DNA from: Verrucomicrobiota bacterium | GTDB lineage: Bacteria; Verrucomicrobiota; Verrucomicrobiia; Opitutales; Opitutaceae | Direction: 5' to 3' | Assembly: GCA_019510185.1 (NCBI GenBank) | Contig: JAEKKV010000014.1 | Coordinates: 1-64,000 of the forward strand | Length of the DNA: 64,000 nucleotides | In this document: one piece after another, positions 8,918-16,580 of the stretch | How positions within the stretch are numbered: the first letter of the stretch is position 1 | Layout of the letters: every line of letters starts with the position of its first letter | The notes under the pieces: generated by a model | Databases searched by the model: none | Told to the model about the DNA's origin: nothing | Seen by the model: only the letters and a program-made list of their open reading frames with translations | Made by a program: the position numbers and the translations under genes

Positions 8918-11893
8918 TCAGGTAAAGGGTAATTCAACGGTGACCCGGGTCCCCTCCCCTATCCGGCTGTCGATCCGGCAAGCCCCGCCGGCTTCCGCCA
9001 TGCGCTCACGCAGGTTGTAGAGCCCGTTCGAATCCTCCGGCTCGCTCCCGACAACAAAGCCGCGGCCATCATCGGACACGACGACGCGCAACACGCCGTC
9101 CGCCACCTCGATTTTCAATTTAACGGCGCGCGCTCCCGCGTGCTTGACCACGTTGTTAAGCGTCTCCTTGACCACCGTAAATAAATGATGGCGCACGATT
9201 GAACTCAGCGGGCGCACCGGCAGATCGGAGGAAACATCGACTTCGCAGGCGATCCCAGCCGACGACAGAAATTCGACCGCGAATTTCCCGAGATATTCGA
9301 TCAACGCGAAGAGCGTATCGTAGCGCGGATTGATCGCCCACACGATCTCGTCAAGCGAGCTCACCGTGCCGCGCGCGATGGAGACGATCCCGTCGATGTG
9401 CCCCGCCACCGCGCCGGGCGGATCAAGCCGGGCAAGCTCCCCTATCCCCGCGATCTGAGTGAGGTTGGCGCCAAGCTCGTCGTGAATGTCGCGAGCGATG
9501 CGGGTGCGCTCCCGCTCCAGCGCGCTCTCCTGCTCCAGCGTGCGCATCCGCGCTCGCATCCGACGCCTCACCCCGAGCCGCACCAATGCGGCCAGCGCCA
9601 ACGCGCCAAGCAGGCCGACACCCGCGCGAAACCAATTCGTTTCCCACCACGCGGCACGGACCGTAAAAGCCAGCGACGCCGTCGTGCTCAGCCACGGTCC
9701 GTCCGCCGCGGCGGCGGCAACCTCAAACCGGTAGTCACCCGGCGGCAGATAGGTAAACAGCGCCGTCCGTTGGTGCTCGGCATCGACCCACGCACCGCTC
9801 CCCAAGCCCGACAAACGATAGCGAAACCGAAGGCGCTCCGGTGCGCTCAAGTGAGCCAGCGTGTAGCGGATTTCCAACGGACCGGAACGCGGAGGAATCA
9901 ATAATCCAACGTCCCCGTTCAAACCCATCGCCGTCCCGCCCACCCGCACCTCCTCAATCAACACCGGCAGCGCGGCGATGGCGGGCGAAGGCTTTTCCTT
10001 TGGCAGGATTTCCAACGCCCCGCGGGCGGTGGCAAACCAGAGATGGCCATCGGGCGTCCGGGTCGTGGCCCCACGAAACCCCAGGGAAAACTCGGTCGAA
10101 GGCAACCCGTCGTCCCGTCCATAGGCGATGCAGTGAAGGGCAGTCTGACGTCCGTCCATCACAGGCTCGATCTCATCTCGGGCCACACGCAGCAAGCCAC
10201 TCACCGTGCCCAACCAAAAATCTCCCTCCGCCGTAATGATCAGCGAACGCAGATCATCAATGGGCAGACCTGCGCCGCCTGGCAACTGACTGATCCGGCC
10301 GTCCCGCCAGCGGTAGAGCCCGCCTCTCAACGCACCGATCCACACCGTGTCCGGGCCATCTGGAACGATGAACCGGATACCGTCTCCGGGTTGAACCCCC
10401 GGTAATGGCACCGGGACAAATTGCTCTCCTGATTTCTGGAAAACCAAACCGTCCTCCGTTCCCGCCCAGATCCGACCGGCGGGATCTTCGGCCAGGGAAA
10501 CCACATGGGTCAACCCACCTGTCTCAGGCATACGGACGTCCTGCCCGGCTTGGTGACGGACGAGCGGACCCTTGATAATCGCAGCCCATAAACTTTCATT
10601 CCGGTCCACCAGCAACGCCGTGACCGGGTCAAGCAAGGATTCACGGCGGAACGTCCCTTCACTCGAATGGAACAGGCCGCGGCCGGTGCCCACCCACACT
10701 CCGCCGGTTGGATCGGCATGGACGGTCCAGATGCCCCTCGGCAAGTCAGGCCAGCCGCTCGGAACGGTAAACGTGCGATTGGTCGCGTCGGTCGCACGCA
10801 CGAGCATGCTGTTGCGCCCGGCCAGCCAGAGCCTCCCCTCATTGTCCGCGCATACGGAGAAGGTGTCGTCATCACGCAACCCATCGTTGGTCTGCCGCAG
10901 GTGGAACCGACGCGCATGCAGACGGCTCACCCCTCCGGACTGTGTCCCTACCCAGATGTCGCCCTCACGATCCTCAAAGATGGCCGACACCGCGCCTCCC
11001 TCCACCGGCACCCTCGCCCAATTCCCGTCCCGAAACCTCATCAAACCGGCATTGCTCGTCCCCACCCAAAGAGTCCCCGACGAGTCCTCCATCATCACAT
11101 GCACGGGAAGCGCACTCAAATCCGCCACGGTTTCCTGCGAGCCATCCGGATGGTAACGCACGAGCCGATCGCCACGTTTCGCCCACATCCCGCCATCCCC
11201 GGCTCGCGCCAAATGCCCGCCCCCTCCCCCGGCTGGATCGATCGATTGAAAACGCTTCCCGTCAAACGGACCGCAGCCGGCCGTGTTGCCATGCCAGATC
11301 GTTCCGTTGGCCGTTGAAGCGACTTCGTTGTCATGGGCTCCCCCTTCCGCGACGGCCAGGCCATCCCGTTCAGAGTAGGCGATGAGCTGACCCTCCACCC
11401 AGCGTGACACCCTGATCGGATCCTCATAGCCGAACCAGACCGCTCCGGAAGCGTCTTGGGCAAACGAAGTCGTCCACCCCGTCATGAGCGGCGTGAGCGG
11501 CGCGATCACGTGAAATCGATCGCCGACCCGCCGGGCGACACCTCTCCGATCCAAGCCCACCCACAGGCTGCCATCACGAGCGGTGAACAGCGCATGCACC
11601 CGATCCGACTCCAGGCCCGGAGTGTTCTCCGCCTGAAAGGTCGTGAACCTCACGCCGTCGAAGCGTGTCAATCCTCCCAGCGTTGCCACCCAGAGATAAC
11701 CATCGGGTGTTTGAGTGAGGCTCGTCACCCGGTTACTGGGTAACCCCTCTTCCATGCCCCAAGTGCGCAAAATATAATCTGCCGAAACAGGGATCGCGTC
11801 CGCCTCGACCACCAATGGATCCACGATCGGGAATGCCGACGCGGTGAAAAAAACCATCAACAAAAGCAACAGCCAGTAACGGGGTTTAAACAC
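8918..11893 (-). CDS. two-component sensor kinase with Reg_prop propeller, Y_Y_Y and HisKA_3 domains
   Basis: 991 residues. The start is taken as GTG at 11893: it is preceded by AAGAGG at good spacing and puts the hydrophobic signal or anchor segment (YWLLLLLMVFFTASAFP) at the N-terminus; a TTG nine codons upstream is the alternative. About eleven blade repeats of the form GxLWVGTxxGLxRF (for example GTLWVGTSNAGLMRF, GDIWVGTQSGGVSRL) make a periplasmic propeller, followed by a Y_Y_Y domain (FRYRLSGLGSGAWVD), a transmembrane helix (AGVGLLGALALAALVRLGV), a HisKA_3 dimerisation helix with the phospho-His in ARDIHDELGANLTQ, and an HATPase domain (DDGRGF, GLYNLRERM). Kinases of this build usually sense glycans or their breakdown products; the ligand is unknown. 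Confidence 0.9.
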   Translation of the reverse strand: MFKPRYWLLLLLMVFFTASAFPIVDPLVVEADAIPVSADYILRTWGMEEGLPSNRVTSLTQTPDGYLWVATLGGLTRFDGVRFTTFQAENTPGLESDRVHALFTARDGSLWVGLDRRGVARRVGDRFHVIAPLTPLMTGWTTSFAQDASGAVWFGYEDPIRVSRWVEGQLIAYSERDGLAVAEGGAHDNEVASTANGTIWHGNTAGCGPFDGKRFQSIDPAGGGGGHLARAGDGGMWAKRGDRLVRYHPDGSQETVADLSALPVHVMMEDSSGTLWVGTSNAGLMRFRDGNWARVPVEGGAVSAIFEDREGDIWVGTQSGGVSRLHARRFHLRQTNDGLRDDDTFSVCADNEGRLWLAGRNSMLVRATDATNRTFTVPSGWPDLPRGIWTVHADPTGGVWVGTGRGLFHSSEGTFRRESLLDPVTALLVDRNESLWAAIIKGPLVRHQAGQDVRMPETGGLTHVVSLAEDPAGRIWAGTEDGLVFQKSGEQFVPVPLPGVQPGDGIRFIVPDGPDTVWIGALRGGLYRWRDGRISQLPGGAGLPIDDLRSLIITAEGDFWLGTVSGLLRVARDEIEPVMDGRQTALHCIAYGRDDGLPSTEFSLGFRGATTRTPDGHLWFATARGALEILPKEKPSPAIAALPVLIEEVRVGGTAMGLNGDVGLLIPPRSGPLEIRYTLAHLSAPERLRFRYRLSGLGSGAWVDAEHQRTALFTYLPPGDYRFEVAAAAADGPWLSTTASLAFTVRAAWWETNWFRAGVGLLGALALAALVRLGVRRRMRARMRTLEQESALERERTRIARDIHDELGANLTQIAGIGELARLDPPGAVAGHIDGIVSIARGTVSSLDEIVWAINPRYDTLFALIEYLGKFAVEFLSSAGIACEVDVSSDLPVRPLSSIVRHHLFTVVKETLNNVVKHAGARAVKLKIEVADGVLRVVVSDDGRGFVVGSEPEDSNGLYNLRERMAEAGGACRIDSRIGEGTRVTVELPFT

Positions 11894-12063
11894 GTCCCAA
11901 CCTCTTAATCGCGCAGCCAACGTTGTCCAAGTAAACCTGACTGGCCGAGCGCAGATGGCTAACTTGACACGGCAAATTCGGCAGACCGCTTACTCCGCTC
12001 GAAGCCCAAAGGTGAAACGATTTGCCTCACGGTGCAGCGCCTCCGTCCCGCCAAGTCGCGAAG

Positions 12064-12133
12064 CTCGCCTTCGGGTTTCCTTGGTGTCAGCTTTCTCTGC
12101 TCAATTTAAAAAAACGCCCCGACTCCTTCGGAT
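12064..12133. repeat. short duplicated segment, copy 1
   Basis: Shares the pattern TTTCCTxGGTGTCAGC, then TGCTCAATT, a poly-A stretch, ACGCCCCG and CCTTCGGAT with 14461-14545. The two lie downstream and upstream of the second PEP-CTERM gene, as expected at the joints of a tandem duplication. Confidence 0.65.
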
Positions 12134-12144
12134 CACCACCGCCA

Positions 12145-12207
12145 TTGACAAACGGGTCGCTTATCAGCCGGGCACCTTCCAGAGAAGTGTCCGGCAAAGG
12201 AGATCAT
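12145..12207 (-). pseudogene. decayed fragment of gene X
   Basis: Matches the first codons of the 163-residue gene X at 6051 downwards, and sits in the same place behind the second PEP-CTERM gene. One extra base after ATGATCTC shifts the frame, so the reading becomes MISFAGHFSGRC and soon stops, instead of MISLPDTSLEGAPL. Nothing recognisable remains further down. A clear non-functional copy. Confidence 0.75.
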
Positions 12208-12333
12208 ATCTTGGCCGCTAAAGATTGACGGTTTGCTCAGGCCGCCGACTGGCAACGGCGGCGGATCAACACCATGCCCAGCGCCAAGGCGCCGAAGATC
12301 GCGGCGTAGGTGGCCGGTTCGGGGATGGCGGAG
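12145..12333. repeat. duplicated block, copy 2 (end of second PEP-CTERM gene plus gene X remnant)
   Basis: Counterpart of 5990-6178, same content and order, with two compensating one-base indels. The PEP-CTERM coding part stays in frame, whereas the gene X part does not. Confidence 0.9.
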
Positions 12334-14258
12334 AAGCTCAGAGAGCCAGTGCCGGCAAACACGGCGTTACCACCCAGTGACGCAAGTAATGTGTTTAGGT
12401 CGGTAGCAGTGTAGGTGCCGCCGGCAAGATAGGTTGAAGAGACGGAGTCAAAAACGAGACCAACCGTTTCAGTCCCTGTGAAGTTGAGATTGATGCTGCC
12501 GGCAGTCGAGGTGCTGGCCAAAGTAAGGGTGGAAAGGTCCGCGATGGAGGTGTTGTTGCCAAACGTGAGCGCAGCGCCCGAGACCACGGAGACATTGCCC
12601 GCACCGAACGTGCCAGTGGAACCGGTCGCCAAGGTGCCGGCGTTCACAGCGGTGGCTCCGGTGAAGGTATTCGCGCCGGAGAGCACCCAAGTGCCTGCGC
12701 CGCTCTTCGTGACGCTGGTAGCTCCCGTATTGTCTCCAATAACCGCTGCAAGGGTGTTGGTCCCCGTGTTAGTGCCCGTCAACGTCAGGGTCTTGGCCGC
12801 CGTGCCGCTGTTAAAACCCATCGAGCCGGTGTTCGTGAAGTTCACCGCTCCCGAACCTGAGGCATTGATCGTGCTGCTGGACTGCAGCGAGAACAGACGG
12901 TCCGTGCTGACAGCCGCACCCGTATATTGCAGCGTGCCGCCGTTGAGAACGAGGTTGCCGGCAGCATTGCTCGAAGCGCCGATGTGGCTAGCGCTCCCAC
13001 CGTTCGCCAGCGAGGAAACGCTGAGCGTGCCGAGGGTGACGGTGGTTGGTCCCGTGTAGGTATTTGCAGCATTAAGATTCATCTGTGACGTTGAACTATT
13101 CTGCACGACGCCCGTCACGTTGATGCCCACCACTTCATCGATTTGCGCCACACCGCTGCCAGTGCCGGCATTCGTCAGCGTGCCCGTGTTGTTAATGCTA
13201 CCAGTGGTAAACTGCGTTTTGCCCGAGCTGGTCGTCTTGACGGTCAGATTTCCGAAGCCGGTAATGGCGCCTTTCACTTGGTAAGTCGAAGTGCTGCCCG
13301 TCGAGTTACCAATGCTGACGTCTGCCGTGTGACTGGAATCTGCGCCCAGAGTAATGGCACTATTTAAGAAATAAGTGTTATTGCCACTTGTTACACCTCC
13401 AGCGATTAATTTGACGCCGGTGCTTCCCGAAGCCACGGTAATGGGAGCTGCGTAACCGGATCCGTTGCCTGAAAGAAAGAGAAGGGTGGCATCGCTGGAT
13501 CCAGTGATGTCACCCAAAGTGAATGCGGCGCTTCCAAGCCCGATGCCGTTAGCACCAGTCGCTCCCACTTGGAACAATCCCGCCTTGACGGTTATGGTTC
13601 CATTAAAAGATGCGGAGCTCGCCAGCATGAAAGTGGCCGAGTTGGTTGAATTCTGCACCAAGTTGATGCCGGACCCAATGGCGTTATTGAGATTCACCCG
13701 ACCAAACCCGCTCCCGTTATTCGTGATCGTCCTCGTGGCACCGGTCGCAGTGATTCCAGTAGAGATATTCAGTATATTGCCTGAAGCATTTGAGGTATTA
13801 AGATCGGATGCCAGGACGATCCCGCCCGCTCCGTTGATCGTATCACCTTTGCTCGTGGAGACCTGATTGATCGCCGCCGCCGAGCCGTTGCCATCGAGCG
13901 TCAAGGCAGTCGAGAGAGCCAATGTCCAGGAATGGGTGTTATTCGTATCACCGATCTGGATCGTGCCGAGCGTGTTTCCGCCGACGGTATCCATCGTGCT
14001 GGTGGTGGCCGCACTGATGTTGAGAGTGCTCAGATCGAAGGTGTCGCCCGCAGCGAAGGTCGGAACCGCAGAGCCAACCCAACTACCCGACGCACTCCAC
14101 AAGGAATTGGTTATGGTGGTATTCCACGTGTAGGTCGTGCCAGCCTGCGCGGACTGGGCGGCCAGCAGAAGACTGGCTGACACCGCGGCCGCCATGACAC
14201 TGCGGGATGCGGTATTTTTGACCGGAAGTATGAAAGAGATGGGGCGAGGGTATGACAT
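12237..14258 (-). CDS. secreted beta-strand-repeat protein with PEP-CTERM anchor (copy 2)
   Basis: 673 residues. Signal peptide residues 1 to about 39 (MAAAVSASLLLAAQSAQA), then a long region of autotransporter-associated beta-strand repeats (TLTLTGTNTGTNTLAAVIGD, SGANTFTGATAVNAGTLAT) and a C-terminal PEP-CTERM signal (IPEPATYAAIFGALALGMVL followed by an Arg run). The last 29 residues are almost identical to copy 1 and a central block of about 130 residues is shared; the N-terminal half, starting TTYTWNTTITNSLWSASGSW, is not. Expected to be an exosortase-processed surface or matrix protein. The conserved palindrome lies 57 bp ahead of the start codon. Same strand as copy 1, separated from it by the two-component system. 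Confidence 0.85.
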   Translation of the reverse strand: MSYPRPISFILPVKNTASRSVMAAAVSASLLLAAQSAQAGTTYTWNTTITNSLWSASGSWVGSAVPTFAAGDTFDLSTLNISAATTSTMDTVGGNTLGTIQIGDTNNTHSWTLALSTALTLDGNGSAAAINQVSTSKGDTINGAGGIVLASDLNTSNASGNILNISTGITATGATRTITNNGSGFGRVNLNNAIGSGINLVQNSTNSATFMLASSASFNGTITVKAGLFQVGATGANGIGLGSAAFTLGDITGSSDATLLFLSGNGSGYAAPITVASGSTGVKLIAGGVTSGNNTYFLNSAITLGADSSHTADVSIGNSTGSTSTYQVKGAITGFGNLTVKTTSSGKTQFTTGSINNTGTLTNAGTGSGVAQIDEVVGINVTGVVQNSSTSQMNLNAANTYTGPTTVTLGTLSVSSLANGGSASHIGASSNAAGNLVLNGGTLQYTGAAVSTDRLFSLQSSSTINASGSGAVNFTNTGSMGFNSGTAAKTLTLTGTNTGTNTLAAVIGDNTGATSVTKSGAGTWVLSGANTFTGATAVNAGTLATGSTGTFGAGNVSVVSGAALTFGNNTSIADLSTLTLASTSTAGSINLNFTGTETVGLVFDSVSSTYLAGGTYTATDLNTLLASLGGNAVFAGTGSLSFSAIPEPATYAAIFGALALGMVLIRRRCQSAA
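12633..13032. repeat. near-identical internal block shared with first PEP-CTERM gene, copy 2
   Basis: Counterpart of 6629-7027. The reading frame and repeat register are kept in both, so exchange between the copies would yield working hybrid proteins. Confidence 0.85.
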
Positions 14259-14286
14259 GGGAGCGCTGGGTAGGAGGGGTGGGGCT

Positions 14287-14424
14287 CCATTAAACCATCA
14301 CCGCGCCCCGGCCGATATACACCGTTCGGTGTATATATGGCGGGAACCTCAAAAAGCCCGATGCTCCCAGCAGGAACCAGCAGGACGACCCATGCGCGGC
14401 GACTCGCACTACTCTCCGTTAGGG
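14287..14424. repeat. duplicated upstream block of PEP-CTERM gene, copy 2
   Basis: Counterpart of 7861-7994. The first 85 bases, including the palindrome and the flanking GGCGGGAACCTC and AAAAAGCCCGATGC, are almost unchanged; the rest has small indels. Confidence 0.85.
14315..14336. promoter_or_regulatory. 22-bp palindrome, candidate operator of PEP-CTERM gene copy 2
   Basis: Identical to 7889-7910 (10-bp arms, 2-base centre), 57 bp upstream of the ATG at 14258. Distance to the start codon differs between the copies (107 against 57 bp) while the palindrome itself is unchanged, which favours function in transcription rather than in translation. Confidence 0.6.
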
Positions 14425-14460
14425 AAGGGAGACATCGCGCAGCGCTCCCGTGAGACCAAA

Positions 14461-14545
14461 CTCGCCGTGGCCTGTTTTCCTAGGTGTCAGCCCTCCCCCC
14501 TGCTCAATTCAAAAAACTACAAAAAACGCCCCGCCCCTTCGGATT
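14461..14545. repeat. short duplicated segment, copy 2
   Basis: Counterpart of 12064-12133, with a few small insertions. Lies upstream of the second PEP-CTERM gene, just before the 21-bp repeat array. Confidence 0.65.
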
Positions 14546-14614
14546 GGCCCGTCCCACGCAGGCGAGTCGCGGTTCACAATGTTGGCGCAGCGCTTCGTTC
14601 ACGCCTTTCGGGAG

Positions 14615-14971
14615 GGACTCAAAGGCTAGGCATTCGGATTTGAGCGCGGAGCGAACGGGTTCGAGTCCGGAGAGGTTTGGCTTCAATTCTGGTCGTTCGG
14701 GCTTAAGCGGGAGTCGTTTGGACTTAAGTCCAACTCGCAGGGACTTGAGTCCGACTCGTTCGGACTTCAACGATTCCTCTTCGGACTTAAGTCCAACTCG
14801 CTGGAACTTGAGCCCAAGTCGAAAATACATGAACACTTCTTGTAGGTGGAGAAGTACCTATTAGAGGGGTTCATGTTTTTCCTCTTCGGACTCCTCCCAC
14901 TATAAGAAGTGTTTAAGCAATTCCTCTTAGGACTTAAGCATTTCTGATGGGCATTAGCCTCCAACTTCGAC
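14615..14971. repeat. degenerate tandem array of 21-bp units with palindromic core
   Basis: About 17 units in a constant 21-base register. The clearest lie at 14720-14740, 14741-14761 and 14783-14803, with a core GGACTTAAGTCC (a perfect 12-base palindrome) followed by a variable tail near AACTCGCTG. Units between 14825 and 14887 are badly eroded but the register is kept (63 = 3 x 21). On the minus strand the array reads as heptads such as RVGLKSE and KRLPLKP in a 110-codon frame (14504-14836); on the plus strand as LSPTRxD. No start signal or coding statistics persuade me that either is a gene. AT content rises toward the right end. Confidence 0.75.
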
Positions 14972-15152
14972 TTGCCTCGATCCTTGCGAAGTTAAAGTTA
15001 ATCGATTCCCAAATCCCAAGCAGCTGATCTCTTGGCACCTACGGATGCGTTTATAGTCTTTAAGGGGCGAGACAGAAGGGATTCGGGCGTTTTCTGTCCT
15101 TTTTTGACCTGCTTGTAACGAGGAGGAGACAGGGAGAAATCCCAACCTTGTT
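14972..15152. other. non-coding stretch downstream of uxaC
   Basis: No gene seen. Contains a hairpin GACAGAA...TTCTGTC (15071-15098) followed by CTTTTTT, which reads as a weak terminator on the plus strand, although no plus-strand gene precedes it. Confidence 0.4.
15071..15105 (+). terminator. weak terminator-like hairpin on plus strand
   Basis: 7-bp stem (GACAGAA / TTCTGTC) with a 14-base loop and a T-run. The stem is AT-rich and short; it would only make sense if the 21-bp array were transcribed from left to right. Confidence 0.3.
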
Positions 15153-16580
15153 TTATACACGGCTGTTTCCCGCCGATGGCACCTCGAGGCCGAAGTAGCG
15201 GTGCGCGTTGTGAAAACAAATATCGGCCACCATGGCGCCGAGCAACGGCAGGTCGCGCGGCAGCTCGCCTTTGACCACGTCACGGCCGATCATGTCGCAA
15301 AGAATGCGGCGGAAGTATTCGTGGCGCGGGAAGCTGAGGAAACTGCGCGAGTCGGTGAGCATGCCGACGAAGCGGCTGAGCAGACCAAGGCTCGAGAGCG
15401 CGTTGATCTGCCACTCCATGCCTTCCTTCTGGTCCAAAAACCACCAGCCGCTGCCAAACTGGATTTTGCCGGGCACGGTGCCGTCCTGGAAATTGCCCGC
15501 CATCGAGGCGAAGACGTAATTGTCCGCAGGATTGAGGTTATAAAGGACGGTCTTGGGCAGGCGATTGTCGCGGTCGAGGCGGTCCAGGTAGCGCTGAAGC
15601 GCGACGCCTTGCGGGAAATCCCCGATGGAGTCGAAGCCGGTGTCGGGTCCGAGCGAACCGAGCAGGCGGGTGTTGGTGTTGCGAAGGGCGCCGAGGTGCA
15701 GCTGCTTGGTCCAGCCGCGGGCCGCGTCGAGGTGGCCGAAGAAAAGCATGAGATGGCCGCGAAATTTCGCGGCGTCCGACGGCGACACCGCCCGCCCCGC
15801 GCGCGCCGCGTCGAAAGCTCCCCTCGCCTCGGCCTCCGTGCCGAGCTCCGTCTCGCAGGCGTTCATGCCGTGGTCGGAAAGGCGCGCACCGAACTCATGG
15901 AAGAAATCGTGGCGTTGTTTCAACGCGGAGAGAAAGCCCGCGAAACTGTCGCACGCGATGTCGCTCGCCTGCTCGAGCCGGGAAATCCAGGCGTTGAAAA
16001 CCTCGGTCCGGTCCACGCCCAGCGCGTTATCGGGCCGGAAGGTGGGGTAAACGCGGGTTCGCAGCTGGCCATCGGCGCGGATGCGGTGGTGATCCTCGAG
16101 CTTGTCGGCCGGATCATCCGTCGTGCAGGAAACGGCGACACGGCTCTTGTGCAGCAGTTCGTGCACGGGCATGGCGGAGAGCTGCTCGTTGGCGCGATTC
16201 CAGATCGACTCGGCGGTGCTTTCGTCGAGCAGGTCGTCGATGCCGAAGTAGAACTTCAATTCCAGATGGGTCCAGTGGTAGAGCGGATTGCGCAACGTCT
16301 TCGGCACGGTGCGCGCGTAGGCGAGGAATTTTTCCCACGGGCCGGCGTCACCGGTGCAAAAGCGCTCGGGTACGCCGTTCCAGCGCATGGCGCGCCATTT
16401 GTAGTGGTCGCCCGCGAGCCAGATCTCGGCAAGGTTGGCGAACCGATGGTTGTCCGCGATCTGCCGGGGCGGCAGGTGCGAGTGATAATCGTAGATCGGC
16501 TGCGGCGCGGCGTAATCGTGGTAGAGCTCCCGCGCCACGTCGGAGTGCAGGAGAAAATCGTCGGCGAGAAAGGTCTTCAT
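15153..16580 (-). CDS. uxaC: uronate (glucuronate/galacturonate) isomerase
   Basis: 475 residues, the usual length of UxaC. It interconverts D-glucuronate and D-fructuronate (or D-galacturonate and D-tagaturonate). The N-terminus MKTFLADDFLLHSDVA and the metal-binding HxH at residues 33/35 (YDYHSHLPP) are typical, as are LELKFYFGIDDLLDE and the C-terminal FLSFPRHEYFRRILCDMIGR. The ATG at 16580 overlaps the stop of the upstream transporter by four bases (ATGA), which fixes the start; an apparent longer frame upstream is only the shadow of the transporter gene. Last gene of the glucuronate operon. Confidence 0.95.
   Translation of the reverse strand: MKTFLADDFLLHSDVARELYHDYAAPQPIYDYHSHLPPRQIADNHRFANLAEIWLAGDHYKWRAMRWNGVPERFCTGDAGPWEKFLAYARTVPKTLRNPLYHWTHLELKFYFGIDDLLDESTAESIWNRANEQLSAMPVHELLHKSRVAVSCTTDDPADKLEDHHRIRADGQLRTRVYPTFRPDNALGVDRTEVFNAWISRLEQASDIACDSFAGFLSALKQRHDFFHEFGARLSDHGMNACETELGTEAEARGAFDAARAGRAVSPSDAAKFRGHLMLFFGHLDAARGWTKQLHLGALRNTNTRLLGSLGPDTGFDSIGDFPQGVALQRYLDRLDRDNRLPKTVLYNLNPADNYVFASMAGNFQDGTVPGKIQFGSGWWFLDQKEGMEWQINALSSLGLLSRFVGMLTDSRSFLSFPRHEYFRRILCDMIGRDVVKGELPRDLPLLGAMVADICFHNAHRYFGLEVPSAGNSRV

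Larger units (their letters stand above)
11894..12236. other. 343-bp intergenic region with eroded duplication remnants
   Basis: No intact gene. 12064-12133 resembles 14461-14545 (upstream of the second PEP-CTERM gene), and 12145-12207 is a frameshifted copy of the start of gene X. The region therefore appears to be the scar of a former longer tandem array. It must also hold the promoter of the two-component operon, which I could not pin down. Confidence 0.6.

Noticed and set aside
14657..14677. GGGTTCGAGTCC, resembles a tRNA T-arm
   Set aside because: No matching T-stem, no D-arm, anticodon arm or acceptor stem around it; it is one unit of the 21-bp repeats.
14504..14836. 110-codon minus-strand frame over the 21-bp repeats with heptad pattern
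   Set aside because: The pattern follows from the 21-base periodicity; no ribosome-binding site and the other strand and frames show similar pseudo-heptads.
14615..14971. CRISPR array
   Set aside because: Units are 21 bp head-to-tail without unique spacers, and no cas gene is nearby.
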